64,000 bases of DNA, taken from Ruegeria arenilitoris (GTDB lineage Bacteria; Pseudomonadota; Alphaproteobacteria; Rhodobacterales; Rhodobacteraceae). The position numbers were made by a program, and so were the translations under genes. Numbering within the stretch: the first letter of the stretch is position 1; the number at the start of each line of letters is the position of its first letter. Location of the stretch: assembly GCF_013030985.1 (NCBI RefSeq), contig NZ_WPYP01000011.1, forward strand, positions 100,404 to 164,403. Reading direction: 5' to 3'. Under the pieces are notes generated by a model that saw nothing but the letters and a program-made list of their open reading frames with translations, ran no database searches and had not been told where the DNA came from. This document shows positions 35,185 to 43,096 of the stretch, in pieces.

Positions 35185-35523
35185 GTGAAACTGATCATTG
35201 CGACAATCAAGCCGTTCAAGCTCGAGGAGGTGCGCGAGGCACTGACCGAGGCAGGTGTGCGCGGCATGATGGTGACCGAAATCAAGGGCTTCGGCTCGCA
35301 ATCCGGTCACACGGAGATTTATCGCGGCGCCGAATACGCCGTGAATTTCGTACCCAAGATCAAACTGGAAATCGTAGTCCCAGCTACGATGGTCGATCAG
35401 ATCGTCGACACCATCACCAATACCGCCAAGACCGGCAAGATCGGTGACGGCAAGATTTTCGTCCTCGATGTCGAGCAGGCCCTGCGCGTGCGGACCGGGG
35501 AAACGAACGAAGAGGCGCTGTAA
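35185..35523 (+). CDS. glnK: P-II nitrogen regulatory protein
   Basis: Its 112 aa is the exact P-II length. The start is GTG 35185, with GAGGGG seven bases upstream. The T-loop carries uridylylation site Tyr51 within HTEIYRGAEYAV, and the KIELEIV-like stretch reads KIKLEIVVP. The C-terminal signature GKIGDGKIFVLDVEQALRVRTGETNEEAL is complete. It senses ATP/ADP and 2-oxoglutarate and gates the ammonium channel AmtB, encoded 34 bp downstream. The symbol follows the glnK-amtB linkage. Confidence 0.95.
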   Translation: MKLIIATIKPFKLEEVREALTEAGVRGMMVTEIKGFGSQSGHTEIYRGAEYAVNFVPKIKLEIVVPATMVDQIVDTITNTAKTGKIGDGKIFVLDVEQALRVRTGETNEEAL

Positions 35524-35557
35524 GGCGCCGCCACTCACAATCATTCGAGGACTGACA

Positions 35558-36883
35558 ATGAATCTGATGAAATCTCTCATCCCTGCCGCCGCGATCGTCG
35601 CGCTGCCGCAGATGGGTCTTGCGCAAGAGGCCGCCGGTGGCGAGACCGCGCAACACACGCAATTTATCCTGACTTCGCTGCTGTTCCTGGTTGGCGGTTT
35701 CCTGGTGTTCTGGATGGCCGCGGGCTTTGCCATGCTCGAGGCCGGTCTGGTGCGCTCGAAGAACGTCGCCATGCAGCTGGTCAAGAACATGGGCCTGTTT
35801 TCGTTCGCCGCCATCATGTACTGGCTGGTCGGCTATGGCCTGATGTATCCCGGCGATGGCTGGATGATCCCCGGCGTTCTGGGCGCAATCTCCCCTGCAT
35901 CGCTAGAGGCCGTGGGCCTGGACGGCGTGAATGCCGACCTGTCCTATGCCACCGTTGGCTCGGACTTCTTCTTCCAGCTGATGTTCTGCGCCACCACCGC
36001 CTCGATCGTGTCAGGCACCGTGGCCGAGCGGATCAAGCTGTGGCCCTTCTTTGCCTTCGTGATCGTCCTGACCGGCATCATCTACCCGATCGAAGCGTCC
36101 TGGCAGTGGGGCGGCGGCTGGTTGTCCGAGATGGGCTTCAGCGACTTCGCAGGCTCGACCCTGGTGCACGCCGCAGGTGGTTTCGCAGCGTTGGCAGGTG
36201 CCATCGTGCTGGGCCCGCGGATCGGCAAGTACAACAAGGACGGCAAAGTGGTTCCAATCCCCGGTTCGAACCTGGCGCTGGCAACCTTGGGTACGTTCAT
36301 CCTGTGGCTGGGTTGGTTCGGCTTCAACGGCGGTTCGCAGCTGGCAATGGGCACCATCGGTGACATCGCAGACATCAGCCGCATTTTTGCCAACACCAAC
36401 ATGGCTGCTGCTGCCGGTGCCGTCGCCGCGCTGATCCTGACGCAGGTCATGTTTGGCAAGGTCGACCTGACCATGGTGCTGAACGGCGCGCTGGCCGGTC
36501 TGGTGTCGATCACCGCTGAACCGCTGGCCCCGTCGCTGTTCCAGGCGCTGATCATCGGTGCAGTTGGTGGCGTGATCGTTGTTCTCACCGTCCCGATGCT
36601 GGACAAGATGAAGATCGACGACGTTGTCGGCGCCATCCCGGTTCACCTGATAGCCGGCTTCTGGGGCACTTTCATCGTGGCCTGGACCAACGGTGACGCG
36701 TCCTTTGTGACCCAGATCATCGGCTTCGCGGCCATCGGTATCTTCGTCTTTGTGGTCAGCTTCATCCTCTTCTCAATCCTCAAGGCAACTGTTGGTCTGC
36801 GGGTTGGCGAAGAAGAAGAGATCAACGGCCTGGATATGGGCGAGTTGGGTATGGAAGCCTACCCCGAGTTCTCCAAGGGCTAA
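35558..36883 (+). CDS. amtB: Ammonium transporter
   Basis: I choose ATG 35558 (MNLMKSLIPA), which starts a signal sequence cleaved near GLAQ/E; the frame is open further upstream into glnK. The 441-aa protein has eleven hydrophobic helices and the Amt motifs FWMAAGFAMLEAGLVRSKNV, DFAGSTLVHAAGGFAALAGAIVLGPR (first conserved His), FILWLGWFGFNGGSQLAM and VHLIAGFWGTF (second His). It conducts ammonia/ammonium across the inner membrane and is blocked by GlnK. It forms the nitrogen-regulated glnK-amtB operon. Confidence 0.96.
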   Translation: MNLMKSLIPAAAIVALPQMGLAQEAAGGETAQHTQFILTSLLFLVGGFLVFWMAAGFAMLEAGLVRSKNVAMQLVKNMGLFSFAAIMYWLVGYGLMYPGDGWMIPGVLGAISPASLEAVGLDGVNADLSYATVGSDFFFQLMFCATTASIVSGTVAERIKLWPFFAFVIVLTGIIYPIEASWQWGGGWLSEMGFSDFAGSTLVHAAGGFAALAGAIVLGPRIGKYNKDGKVVPIPGSNLALATLGTFILWLGWFGFNGGSQLAMGTIGDIADISRIFANTNMAAAAGAVAALILTQVMFGKVDLTMVLNGALAGLVSITAEPLAPSLFQALIIGAVGGVIVVLTVPMLDKMKIDDVVGAIPVHLIAGFWGTFIVAWTNGDASFVTQIIGFAAIGIFVFVVSFILFSILKATVGLRVGEEEEINGLDMGELGMEAYPEFSKG

Positions 36884-36905
36884 AACCTGAGTTAACCACT
36901 CGAAG

Positions 36906-36931
36906 GCCGGGCGTTCGCGCCCGGCTTTTTG
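36906..36931 (+). terminator. amtB terminator
   Basis: GCCGGGCG (36906-36913), a TTCG tetraloop and CGCCCGGC (36918-36925) are followed by TTTTTG. Confidence 0.92.
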
Positions 36932-36965
36932 TTTGGGCAGCGTCTTCTGGATAGGGCCAGAAAGC

Positions 36966-36995
36966 AAAAAAGCCGCGCTGGTCAGCGCGGCTTTT
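36966..36995 (-). terminator. Aminotransferase terminator (bidirectional)
   Basis: AGCCGCGCTG (36971-36980) and CAGCGCGGCT (36983-36992) form a perfect 10-bp stem, with five As on the left and Ts on the right. It serves the minus-strand aminotransferase and can also back up the amtB terminator. Confidence 0.88.
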
Positions 36996-37015
36996 GTCAA
37001 TTTCGGTTGGTTGGC

Positions 37016-38200
37016 TCAGACGCCGACGTCGACAATCGCTTGCGCAAGGATCGGCACGGTCGTGGCGTTCAGACCGGCGATGTTCAGGCGGCTGTCGCCG
37101 ACCATGTAGATACCGTGATCGGCACGCAGTTTCTCGACCAGTTCCGGCGCCGCACCCAGACGCGAGAACATGCCGCGGTGCTGCGCGACAAAGCCAAAGC
37201 GGTCCGAGCCGGTCAGGCGCTGCAGGTCATCGGCCAACTGCTGGCGCAGACCCAGCATGGACAGGCGGATCTCTTCCAGCTCAGCTTTCCAGTCGGCACG
37301 CAGGGCGTCGTCGGTCAGGATCGTGGTCACAACCCGCGCGCCGTGATCGGGCGGGAAGGAATAGTTCTGGCGGTTCAGAAACGCCAGAGTCGCCTGATTC
37401 AGAGCCGTTTGCGCCGCGTCATCGCTGATCGCCATCAGCAGACCGGTGCGTTCACGGTAAACGCCGAAGTTCTTCGAGCAGGACGCCGCAATCAGGCAGC
37501 GTTTTACCGACGACGCCACCAGACGGGTCGCTTGTGCGTCCTCTTCCAGACCGTCGCCAAAGCCCTGATATGCAATGTCGATCATCGCCACGAGGCCAAG
37601 CTCGTTGATGATATTCACGACCTCTTGCCACTGCACCATGTTCAGGTTGGCGCCGGTGGGGTTGTGGCAGCAACCGTGCAGCAGAACCACGTCGCCCGCC
37701 TTGGCGGTTTTCAGGTCTTCGACCATGCCGTCAAAATCGACGCCACGGGTTTCGCCGTCAAAATAGCGGTATTGGACCGTCTCCATGCCCAGGTAGTTCA
37801 GGATCGAAAGATGGTTCGGCCAGGTCGGGTTCGACACGAAGACGCGCGCCGAGGGGTTGGCCATACGGATCATCTCGAACGCTTGCCGACACGCGCCGGT
37901 GCCGCCGGGGGTCGCCACGGCGGCAATGTTGCCACGCGGAACCGAAGTGCCAAGGATCAGGCCGATCATCGCGTCCGCATAGCCCGGATCACCGGCCAGA
38001 CCGGTATAGGCCTTGGTCTCCTGCTCTTCCCAGATGCGCTTTTCGGCGGCTTTCACCGCGCGCATCACCGGGGTCACGCCCTCGGCATTCTTGTAGACAC
38101 CCACACCCAGATCGATCTTCTGATCGCGCGGGTCTTCGCGGTACATCTGCATCAGCGCCAGAATCTTGTCGGCGGGCTGCGGTTTGAGGTTCTCGAACAT
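37016..38200 (-). CDS. Aspartate/aromatic amino acid aminotransferase (class I)
   Basis: I choose the ATG complementary to 38198-38200 (MFENLKPQPADKIL), which overlaps the sulfurtransferase stop (TGATG). The 394-aa PLP enzyme has KIDLGVGVYKNAEG, TPGGTGACRQAFEMI, SNPTWPNH, LLHGCCHNPTGANL, IDIAYQGFGDG and the Schiff-base lysine in SCSKNFGVYRERTG. This is the AspC/TyrB subgroup Ib architecture. It transfers amino groups between 2-oxoglutarate and aspartate or aromatic amino acids. Coupling with sseA suggests a link to cysteine transamination to 3-mercaptopyruvate. Confidence 0.92.
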   Translation of the reverse strand: MFENLKPQPADKILALMQMYREDPRDQKIDLGVGVYKNAEGVTPVMRAVKAAEKRIWEEQETKAYTGLAGDPGYADAMIGLILGTSVPRGNIAAVATPGGTGACRQAFEMIRMANPSARVFVSNPTWPNHLSILNYLGMETVQYRYFDGETRGVDFDGMVEDLKTAKAGDVVLLHGCCHNPTGANLNMVQWQEVVNIINELGLVAMIDIAYQGFGDGLEEDAQATRLVASSVKRCLIAASCSKNFGVYRERTGLLMAISDDAAQTALNQATLAFLNRQNYSFPPDHGARVVTTILTDDALRADWKAELEEIRLSMLGLRQQLADDLQRLTGSDRFGFVAQHRGMFSRLGAAPELVEKLRADHGIYMVGDSRLNIAGLNATTVPILAQAIVDVGV

Positions 38201-39057
38201 CAGGTCTCTCCGGTTGCGACGGGCAGGGTCGGGAAGGCACCCCATTCAGCCCAGGAGCCGTCATAAAGCGAATGGTCTTTCTTGCCCAAGCGTTCCAGCG
38301 CCAGGCTGAGGATCGCAGCGGTCACGCCCGACCCGCAAGAGGTGATGGCGGGTTTCGACAGGTCCACGCCTGCGGCCTCGAACACGGCGCGGCATTCGTC
38401 GGGCGACTTCATGGTGCCGTTCTTGTTCAACAGGTTGCCAAAGGGCACATTGCGCGAGCCCGGAATATGGCCCGAACGCAGGCCTTCACGCGGCTCTGTC
38501 TCGGTTCCGGCGAAACGGGCAGCCGAGCGGGCATCGATGATCTCATGATCAGCCAGTTTGGTTGCGGCCGACACCTGTGTCACGTCACGCACCAGATGGT
38601 TCTGCACGCGCACCGTCATGTGACGGTCGCGGATGACGGGGGGCAAATCCTCGATCTCGCGGCCCTCGGCCTGCCATTTGGGGAAGCCCCCGTCCAGAAC
38701 GGCGACGTTTTCCTGGCCCATCAGGCGAAACAGCCACCAGACCCGCGCCGCCGACATCAGCCCGGCACCGTCATAAACCACAACCTGATGGCCGTCGCCC
38801 ACACCCATCGCCCGCAGGCGCGACATGAACTTTTCGACCGGGGGTGCCATGTGCGGCAGGTCCGACCGCCGGTCAGAAATCTCGTCGATGTCAAAGAACC
38901 GCGCGCCGGGAATATGTGCTTCGTCGTATTCCGCCTTGGCGTTCCGCCCCTGCTGCGGCAAATACCAGGACCCGTCCAGAATCCGCAGATCCGGGTCCTT
39001 GATGTGGGCTGCAAGCCATTCGGTTGAAACGAGGGTTTTCGGATCGTCCTGCATCAA
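38200..39057 (-). CDS. sseA: 3-mercaptopyruvate sulfurtransferase
   Basis: This 285-aa protein has two rhodanese domains (residues about 8-135 and 165-280). LVSTEWLAAHI, LDGSWYLP, the domain linker AVLDGGFPKWQAEG and the active-site loop SCGSGVTA with Cys241 mark the 3-mercaptopyruvate type (CGSGVT) rather than the thiosulfate type. It moves sulfur from 3-mercaptopyruvate to thiols or cyanide. It overlaps the aminotransferase gene by one base, which makes a coherent cysteine-to-mercaptopyruvate-to-sulfane pathway. Confidence 0.92.
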   Translation of the reverse strand: MMQDDPKTLVSTEWLAAHIKDPDLRILDGSWYLPQQGRNAKAEYDEAHIPGARFFDIDEISDRRSDLPHMAPPVEKFMSRLRAMGVGDGHQVVVYDGAGLMSAARVWWLFRLMGQENVAVLDGGFPKWQAEGREIEDLPPVIRDRHMTVRVQNHLVRDVTQVSAATKLADHEIIDARSAARFAGTETEPREGLRSGHIPGSRNVPFGNLLNKNGTMKSPDECRAVFEAAGVDLSKPAITSCGSGVTAAILSLALERLGKKDHSLYDGSWAEWGAFPTLPVATGET

Positions 39058-39135
39058 AGCCTCCCCAAAAGCGAGCTTGTTTTGTCCCTATACGTGCTCG
39101 CATTTGGGTTCAAGGCTGGATGGGGCGTCGTCCGC

Positions 39136-39405
39136 CTAACGCGCACGCCTGAGGCGGAAAAACTGAACGATCCCGATCATGCTGATCAGAATCCAGAAGG
39201 ATTCGATCAACATCGAAGCCAGATTGAAGTTCTGAAGCAACGAATAGACGATCAGGATGGACCCCGCCAAGTTCAGCACCGGAAACGCCAGATCGTCCGA
39301 ATTCATCATTCGCATCTGGGTGGCGAAATACGCAGCCACAACGACCAGCGCACCGAACGAGCCGACAGCATCCGCCAGCGTCAGAGTTTCAAGAATAGCG
39401 GCCAT
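39136..39405 (-). CDS. Small membrane protein (CBU_0592-like), 89 aa
   Basis: Three hydrophobic segments are visible (about residues 14-31, 42-60, 65-83) with SFGALVVVAAYFATQM, LNLAGSILIVYSL and ESFWILISMIGIVQFFRLRR, the pattern of the small CBU_0592-type membrane family. Function unknown. It lies between sseA and the XRE-cupin regulator on the same strand, with gaps of 78 and 29 bp. Confidence 0.75.
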   Translation of the reverse strand: MAAILETLTLADAVGSFGALVVVAAYFATQMRMMNSDDLAFPVLNLAGSILIVYSLLQNFNLASMLIESFWILISMIGIVQFFRLRRAR

Positions 39406-39434
39406 GTCGTTCCTCGGGGTTATTAGATTCGCGT

Positions 39435-39998
39435 TCAGCCGATCGCGGCCAGCGCATCAAGCTGCGCGTAATGGTGCATGTTCAGAAACGCGGCACCCTG
39501 ATCACCGGCGCGATAGCCATGCGGCAGGTCCGCCGCAAACCGCAGCCCCTGCCCGGCCTGCAGCGGCACCCATTCGCCATCGCGCAGAATCTCGAGCGAG
39601 CCGTTCAGAACAAAGACCTCTTCGGTCACGCCGGTGGCATGGGCAGCGGATTCGTGGCTCTGGTTCGGCGCAAGATCGACGTGAAAGGTCTCAGCCCGCA
39701 GGGCGGGATCAAAGGGAAAGACGATCTTGACCTCGATACTGCCGGGGAACGTCACGGTGCGGAACACGTCCGGCGTAGCCGTATCTCGCAACGCCGCCGG
39801 TCCGATCAGCGCGCTGAGCGGCAGCTGGAACCCTTTGGCGATCTTCCACAGCGTGACGATAGTTGGGCTGGATTCGCCGCGCTCGATCTGGCCCAGCATG
39901 GCTTTGCTGACGCCGGTCATTTCAGCCACCTTGGACAGGCTCAGCCCCGAGGCCGCCCGTACATCCCGTAGTTTCAGCGTAATATCTTCCGGTGCCAT
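39435..39998 (-). CDS. XRE-family transcriptional regulator with C-terminal cupin sensor
   Basis: I start at the ATG complementary to 39996-39998 (MAPEDITLKL), upstream of which 14 open codons run through the operator. Residues 9-62 are a lambda-repressor-type HTH (LRDVRAASGLSLSKVAEMTGVSKAMLGQIERGESSPTIVTLWKIAKG). Residues 105-178 are a cupin (GVTEEVFVLNGSLEIL, LQAGQGLRFAADLPHGYRA), probably binding a small metabolite. The 17-bp inverted repeat at 40022-40064 lies just in front of it and before the divergent ilvD, so auto- and ilvD regulation are likely. Confidence 0.9.
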   Translation of the reverse strand: MAPEDITLKLRDVRAASGLSLSKVAEMTGVSKAMLGQIERGESSPTIVTLWKIAKGFQLPLSALIGPAALRDTATPDVFRTVTFPGSIEVKIVFPFDPALRAETFHVDLAPNQSHESAAHATGVTEEVFVLNGSLEILRDGEWVPLQAGQGLRFAADLPHGYRAGDQGAAFLNMHHYAQLDALAAIG

Positions 39999-40021
39999 AT
40001 CAATCGTCTTTCGAATCCCCT

Positions 40022-40064
40022 TGTGCGTTATAGCGCACATGTGGTACGTGCGCTATAACGCACA
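40022..40064. promoter_or_regulatory. Perfect 17-bp inverted repeat operator between the XRE-cupin gene and ilvD
   Basis: TGTGCGTTATAGCGCAC (40022-40038) is repeated exactly, inverted, at 40048-40064 around a 9-bp centre. Each arm is itself nearly palindromic (GTGCG..TATA..CGCAC), so the site can be read as two operators 26 bp apart on a shared face. It sits 24 bp from the regulator start and 42 bp from ilvD, overlapping where both promoters must be. Confidence 0.85.
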
Positions 40065-40105
40065 TATCCCGCATATCGCAACCGGGGCAAAAGGGAAACA
40101 GCATC

Positions 40106-41938
40106 ATGCCAATGTACCGATCCAGAACCTCCACCCATGGCCGCAACATGGCCGGTGCCCGCGGCCTGTGGCGCGCCACCGGCATGACCGAGAGCGATTT
40201 CGGCAAGCCGATCATCGCCATCGTCAACTCGTTCACTCAGTTCGTCCCCGGCCACGTCCACCTGAAGGATCTGGGCCAGATGGTCGCGCGTGAAGTCGAA
40301 GCTGCGGGTGGTGTGGCCAAGGAATTCAACACCATCGCGGTAGATGACGGCATCGCCATGGGCCATGACGGGATGCTGTACTCGCTGCCCTCGCGCGAGG
40401 TGATCGCGGATTCGGTTGAATACATGGTCAACGCGCATTGTGCCGATGCGATGGTCTGCATCTCGAACTGCGACAAGATCACTCCGGGCATGTTGATGGC
40501 CGCGATGCGCCTGAACATCCCGGCAATCTTTGTCTCGGGCGGGCCGATGGAGGCCGGGAAGATCGACATCGAGGATCTGGACGTCAAGAAAATCGACCTC
40601 GTCGACGCGATGGTCGCCGCCGCCGATGATCACTATACCGATGAGCAGGTAAAGCACATCGAGGAAAATGCCTGCCCCACCTGTGGGTCGTGCTCGGGCA
40701 TGTTCACGGCAAACTCGATGAACTGTCTGGCCGAGGCGCTGGGTCTGGCGCTGCCCGGCAACGGTTCGACTCTGGCCACCCACGCCGACCGCAAAGAGTT
40801 GTTCCTTGAGGCCGGTCGCCGCATCGTCGAGATCACCAAGCGCCACTATGACCTGAACGAAAAAGGCTTCCTTCCGCGCGAGATCGCCACGTTCGAGGCG
40901 TTCGAAAACGCCATGAGCCTGGATATTGCCATGGGTGGTTCGACCAACACCGTGCTGCACCTGCTGGCCATCGCGCATGAAGGCGAAGTGCACTTCACCA
41001 TGACCGACATGGACCGCCTCAGCCGCAAGGTGCCGTGCCTGTGCAAGGTCGCGCCGAACACCGAAAACGTGCACATGGAGGACGTCCACCGCGCCGGTGG
41101 CATCTTCTCGATCCTCGGTGAGCTTGGTCGGGCGGGCCTGCTGCACGAGGATTGCAGCACCGTTCATTCCGGCACCATGGGTGAGGCGATTGCCAATTGG
41201 GACATCAAGGTCGCCAACAACCCGAAGGCGCAGGAGTTGTTCAAGGCCGCCCCCGGCGGCGTCCGCACCACGCAAGCGTTCAGCCAGTCCAACCGGTACA
41301 AGGAACTGGACACCGACCGCGAGGGCGGCGTGATCCGCAGCAAGGAGCACGCCTTCAGTCAGGACGGTGGTCTGGCGGTTTTGTTCGGCAATATCGCCCG
41401 TGACGGCTGTATCGTGAAAACCGCCGGCGTCGACCCGGCCAGCCTGACCTTCACCGGCACGGCCTATGTCTGCGAAAGCCAGGATCAGGCGGTGAACGAC
41501 ATCCTGACCGGCAAGGTCGAAGCGGGCGACGTGGTCGTCATCCGCTACGAAGGGCCGCGCGGCGGTCCGGGGATGCAAGAGATGCTGTACCCGACCTCGT
41601 ACCTGAAATCCAAAGGCTTGGGCAAAGCCTGCGCCCTGTTGACCGACGGTCGTTTCTCGGGCGGTACTTCGGGTCTGTCGATCGGTCACGTCTCGCCAGA
41701 GGCCGCCGAGGGTGGTGAGATCGGACTGGTGCGCCAGGGTGACAAGATCGAGATCGACATCCCTAACCGTTCAATTCATCTGGCCGTTTCCGACGAAGAA
41801 CTGGCGGCGCGGCGGGAAGAGCAGGACGAAAAAGGCTGGGAACCAGCCGAGCCGCGCAAACGCAAGGTATCCACGGCGCTCAAGGCCTATGCCAAGCTGA
41901 CCACCAGTGCCGCCAAAGGCGCCGTGCGTCAGGTCTGA
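40106..41938 (+). CDS. ilvD: Dihydroxy-acid dehydratase
   Basis: This 610-aa protein belongs to the long IlvD class. [65 protein letters not shown] (iron-sulfur cysteines), [38 protein letters not shown] and [26 protein letters not shown] are all present. It dehydrates 2,3-dihydroxy acids to 2-oxo acids in isoleucine/valine (and pantothenate) synthesis. It is divergent from the XRE-cupin regulator, and followed by a hairpin. Confidence 0.97.
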   Translation: MPMYRSRTSTHGRNMAGARGLWRATGMTESDFGKPIIAIVNSFTQFVPGHVHLKDLGQMVAREVEAAGGVAKEFNTIAVDDGIAMGHDGMLYSLPSREVIADSVEYMVNAHCADAMVCISNCDKITPGMLMAAMRLNIPAIFVSGGPMEAGKIDIEDLDVKKIDLVDAMVAAADDHYTDEQVKHIEENACPTCGSCSGMFTANSMNCLAEALGLALPGNGSTLATHADRKELFLEAGRRIVEITKRHYDLNEKGFLPREIATFEAFENAMSLDIAMGGSTNTVLHLLAIAHEGEVHFTMTDMDRLSRKVPCLCKVAPNTENVHMEDVHRAGGIFSILGELGRAGLLHEDCSTVHSGTMGEAIANWDIKVANNPKAQELFKAAPGGVRTTQAFSQSNRYKELDTDREGGVIRSKEHAFSQDGGLAVLFGNIARDGCIVKTAGVDPASLTFTGTAYVCESQDQAVNDILTGKVEAGDVVVIRYEGPRGGPGMQEMLYPTSYLKSKGLGKACALLTDGRFSGGTSGLSIGHVSPEAAEGGEIGLVRQGDKIEIDIPNRSIHLAVSDEELAARREEQDEKGWEPAEPRKRKVSTALKAYAKLTTSAAKGAVRQV

Positions 41939-41946
41939 TCGATAAT

Positions 41947-41976
41947 AACCGGTCCCTGATTGGGGTCGGTTCCTTC
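41947..41976 (+). terminator. ilvD terminator-like hairpin
   Basis: AACCGGTCCC (41947-41956) pairs over ten positions (two G-T wobbles) with GGGGTCGGTT (41962-41971), followed by CCTTCC. The T-tract is weak. Confidence 0.55.
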
Positions 41977-41989
41977 CAACCTGGATAGG

Positions 41990-42120
41990 CTCCCGCGCCC
42001 GAAACGCACCATCGGCTACGCCGATGCCACGTTCGGCCTTGGGCCCGGCGCCGCGCTTTGCGCGGCGCCGGGCCCAACCAGAGGAGATGTCTCGTCAGAG
42101 ACATTGACGATGGGCGGGAG
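41990..42120. repeat. Four-helix intergenic element (REP-like or structured RNA)
   Basis: This 131-bp element is closed by CTCCCGC (41990-41996) and GCGGGAG (42114-42120). Inside are three perfect hairpins in a row: CATCGGC/GCCGATG (42010-42026, TAC loop), a perfect 18-bp-armed GC-rich hairpin (42039-42077, arms TTGGGCCCGGCGCCGCGC and complement, TTT loop), and ATGTCTC/GAGACAT (42087-42104, four-base loop). It lies between the convergent ends of ilvD and the sulfotransferase. Such an exact cloverleaf is not needed for termination. A dispersed REP-type repeat or a structured RNA is more likely. Confidence 0.8.
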
Positions 42121-42136
42121 TTTCCCCGGAATTGCG

Positions 42137-42955
42137 TCAGTCGCCGAGTTTGGCGTGAACCTCATCCAGATCAATTTCGCCAATCGGCATCTTGTTCGCC
42201 GGATTCTCGAAATCATATTTGAACAGCTCGAAATCCTGTTTGTAGATTTCATAGACCAAATGCATCGACAGATCGTCGAAATAATCCTCGACCGGATGGG
42301 CGCGCTTGGGGCCGTGGCCCTCGGATTCGTTGAACCTCGGGATGTCTGACAGGTTCACCGCGTGCGGCGTGTCCAGGTTATCCAGTACACCCTGCATCCC
42401 GTCGTTGAACTTCTCGGTCCAGAAAATTCGGTCATACCGCCCACCATTTACGATGAATGTCGAGACATGACCTGACATGGCAGACCAGTGGATGTCGGGG
42501 TCCATCGGCCTGCGCCAGCGTATCGTATCCCGTGCAAACAGAAGAAAGCGGCGGAAGCTGGCGATCTGGTCGAACTCACCCTTGCCGTCATCACCCCCCA
42601 CCTCGATCCCGTAATTGTAGATCAGCGTCGGGACCAGATTGCCGCGATAGCGTTTCCCGTTCCGCTGGATGCCGCAGATCTTGTCGAAGAACGAGCTTAG
42701 AATCCGCGTGTAGGGGTTGCGCACGCAGGTAAAGGAATAGGACGCATGGTTGCGAATGTTGCCCGAGATGCGATCCTGGCTATGGTCGAACGCCCATTTG
42801 TGCATCCCATCCTTTGCGTCGTGAATATCGCCATCAAAGAACCGGCCATGGTCCGAGAAATACATGATCTGCCCGATGGTCGAACACGCGCATTTCGGCA
42901 CGACACGGTAAACCATGCTTTCACTTTCGGTCATCCATGTACCGGGAAAACCCAT
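42137..42955 (-). CDS. Sulfotransferase family protein
   Basis: This 272-aa protein has AGGAGG eight bases before the ATG. The PAPS-binding motifs are recognisable: 5'-phosphosulfate loop VPKCACSTIGQIMYF (residues 18-32) and 3'-phosphate motif FTCVRNPYTRILSSFFDKI (near 74-92). It belongs to the Golgi-type carbohydrate sulfotransferase superfamily (Sulfotransfer_2) and should sulfate a glycan in the cytoplasm. It is divergently transcribed from a GT14 glycosyltransferase 141 bp away, which suggests that both modify one surface polysaccharide. Confidence 0.85.
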   Translation of the reverse strand: MGFPGTWMTESESMVYRVVPKCACSTIGQIMYFSDHGRFFDGDIHDAKDGMHKWAFDHSQDRISGNIRNHASYSFTCVRNPYTRILSSFFDKICGIQRNGKRYRGNLVPTLIYNYGIEVGGDDGKGEFDQIASFRRFLLFARDTIRWRRPMDPDIHWSAMSGHVSTFIVNGGRYDRIFWTEKFNDGMQGVLDNLDTPHAVNLSDIPRFNESEGHGPKRAHPVEDYFDDLSMHLVYEIYKQDFELFKYDFENPANKMPIGEIDLDEVHAKLGD

Positions 42956-43096
42956 ATGCTGTGCCTCCTCAACGGGTCAGAAATTGCCCTACGCGCCCGC
43001 CTAGGCCCTCAAAGAACCAAAAATATTCTGTTTATTCAATCGCTCATCCTCAGTATCACGGGTCAAACAGGCTGAATCGGACATCACAGATACGAA

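Noticed and set aside
41990..42120. tRNA or tmRNA reading of the four-helix element
   Set aside because: Arm lengths and loops do not fit: no seven-base anticodon loop, no TpsiC-like loop, and one arm is an 18-bp hairpin.
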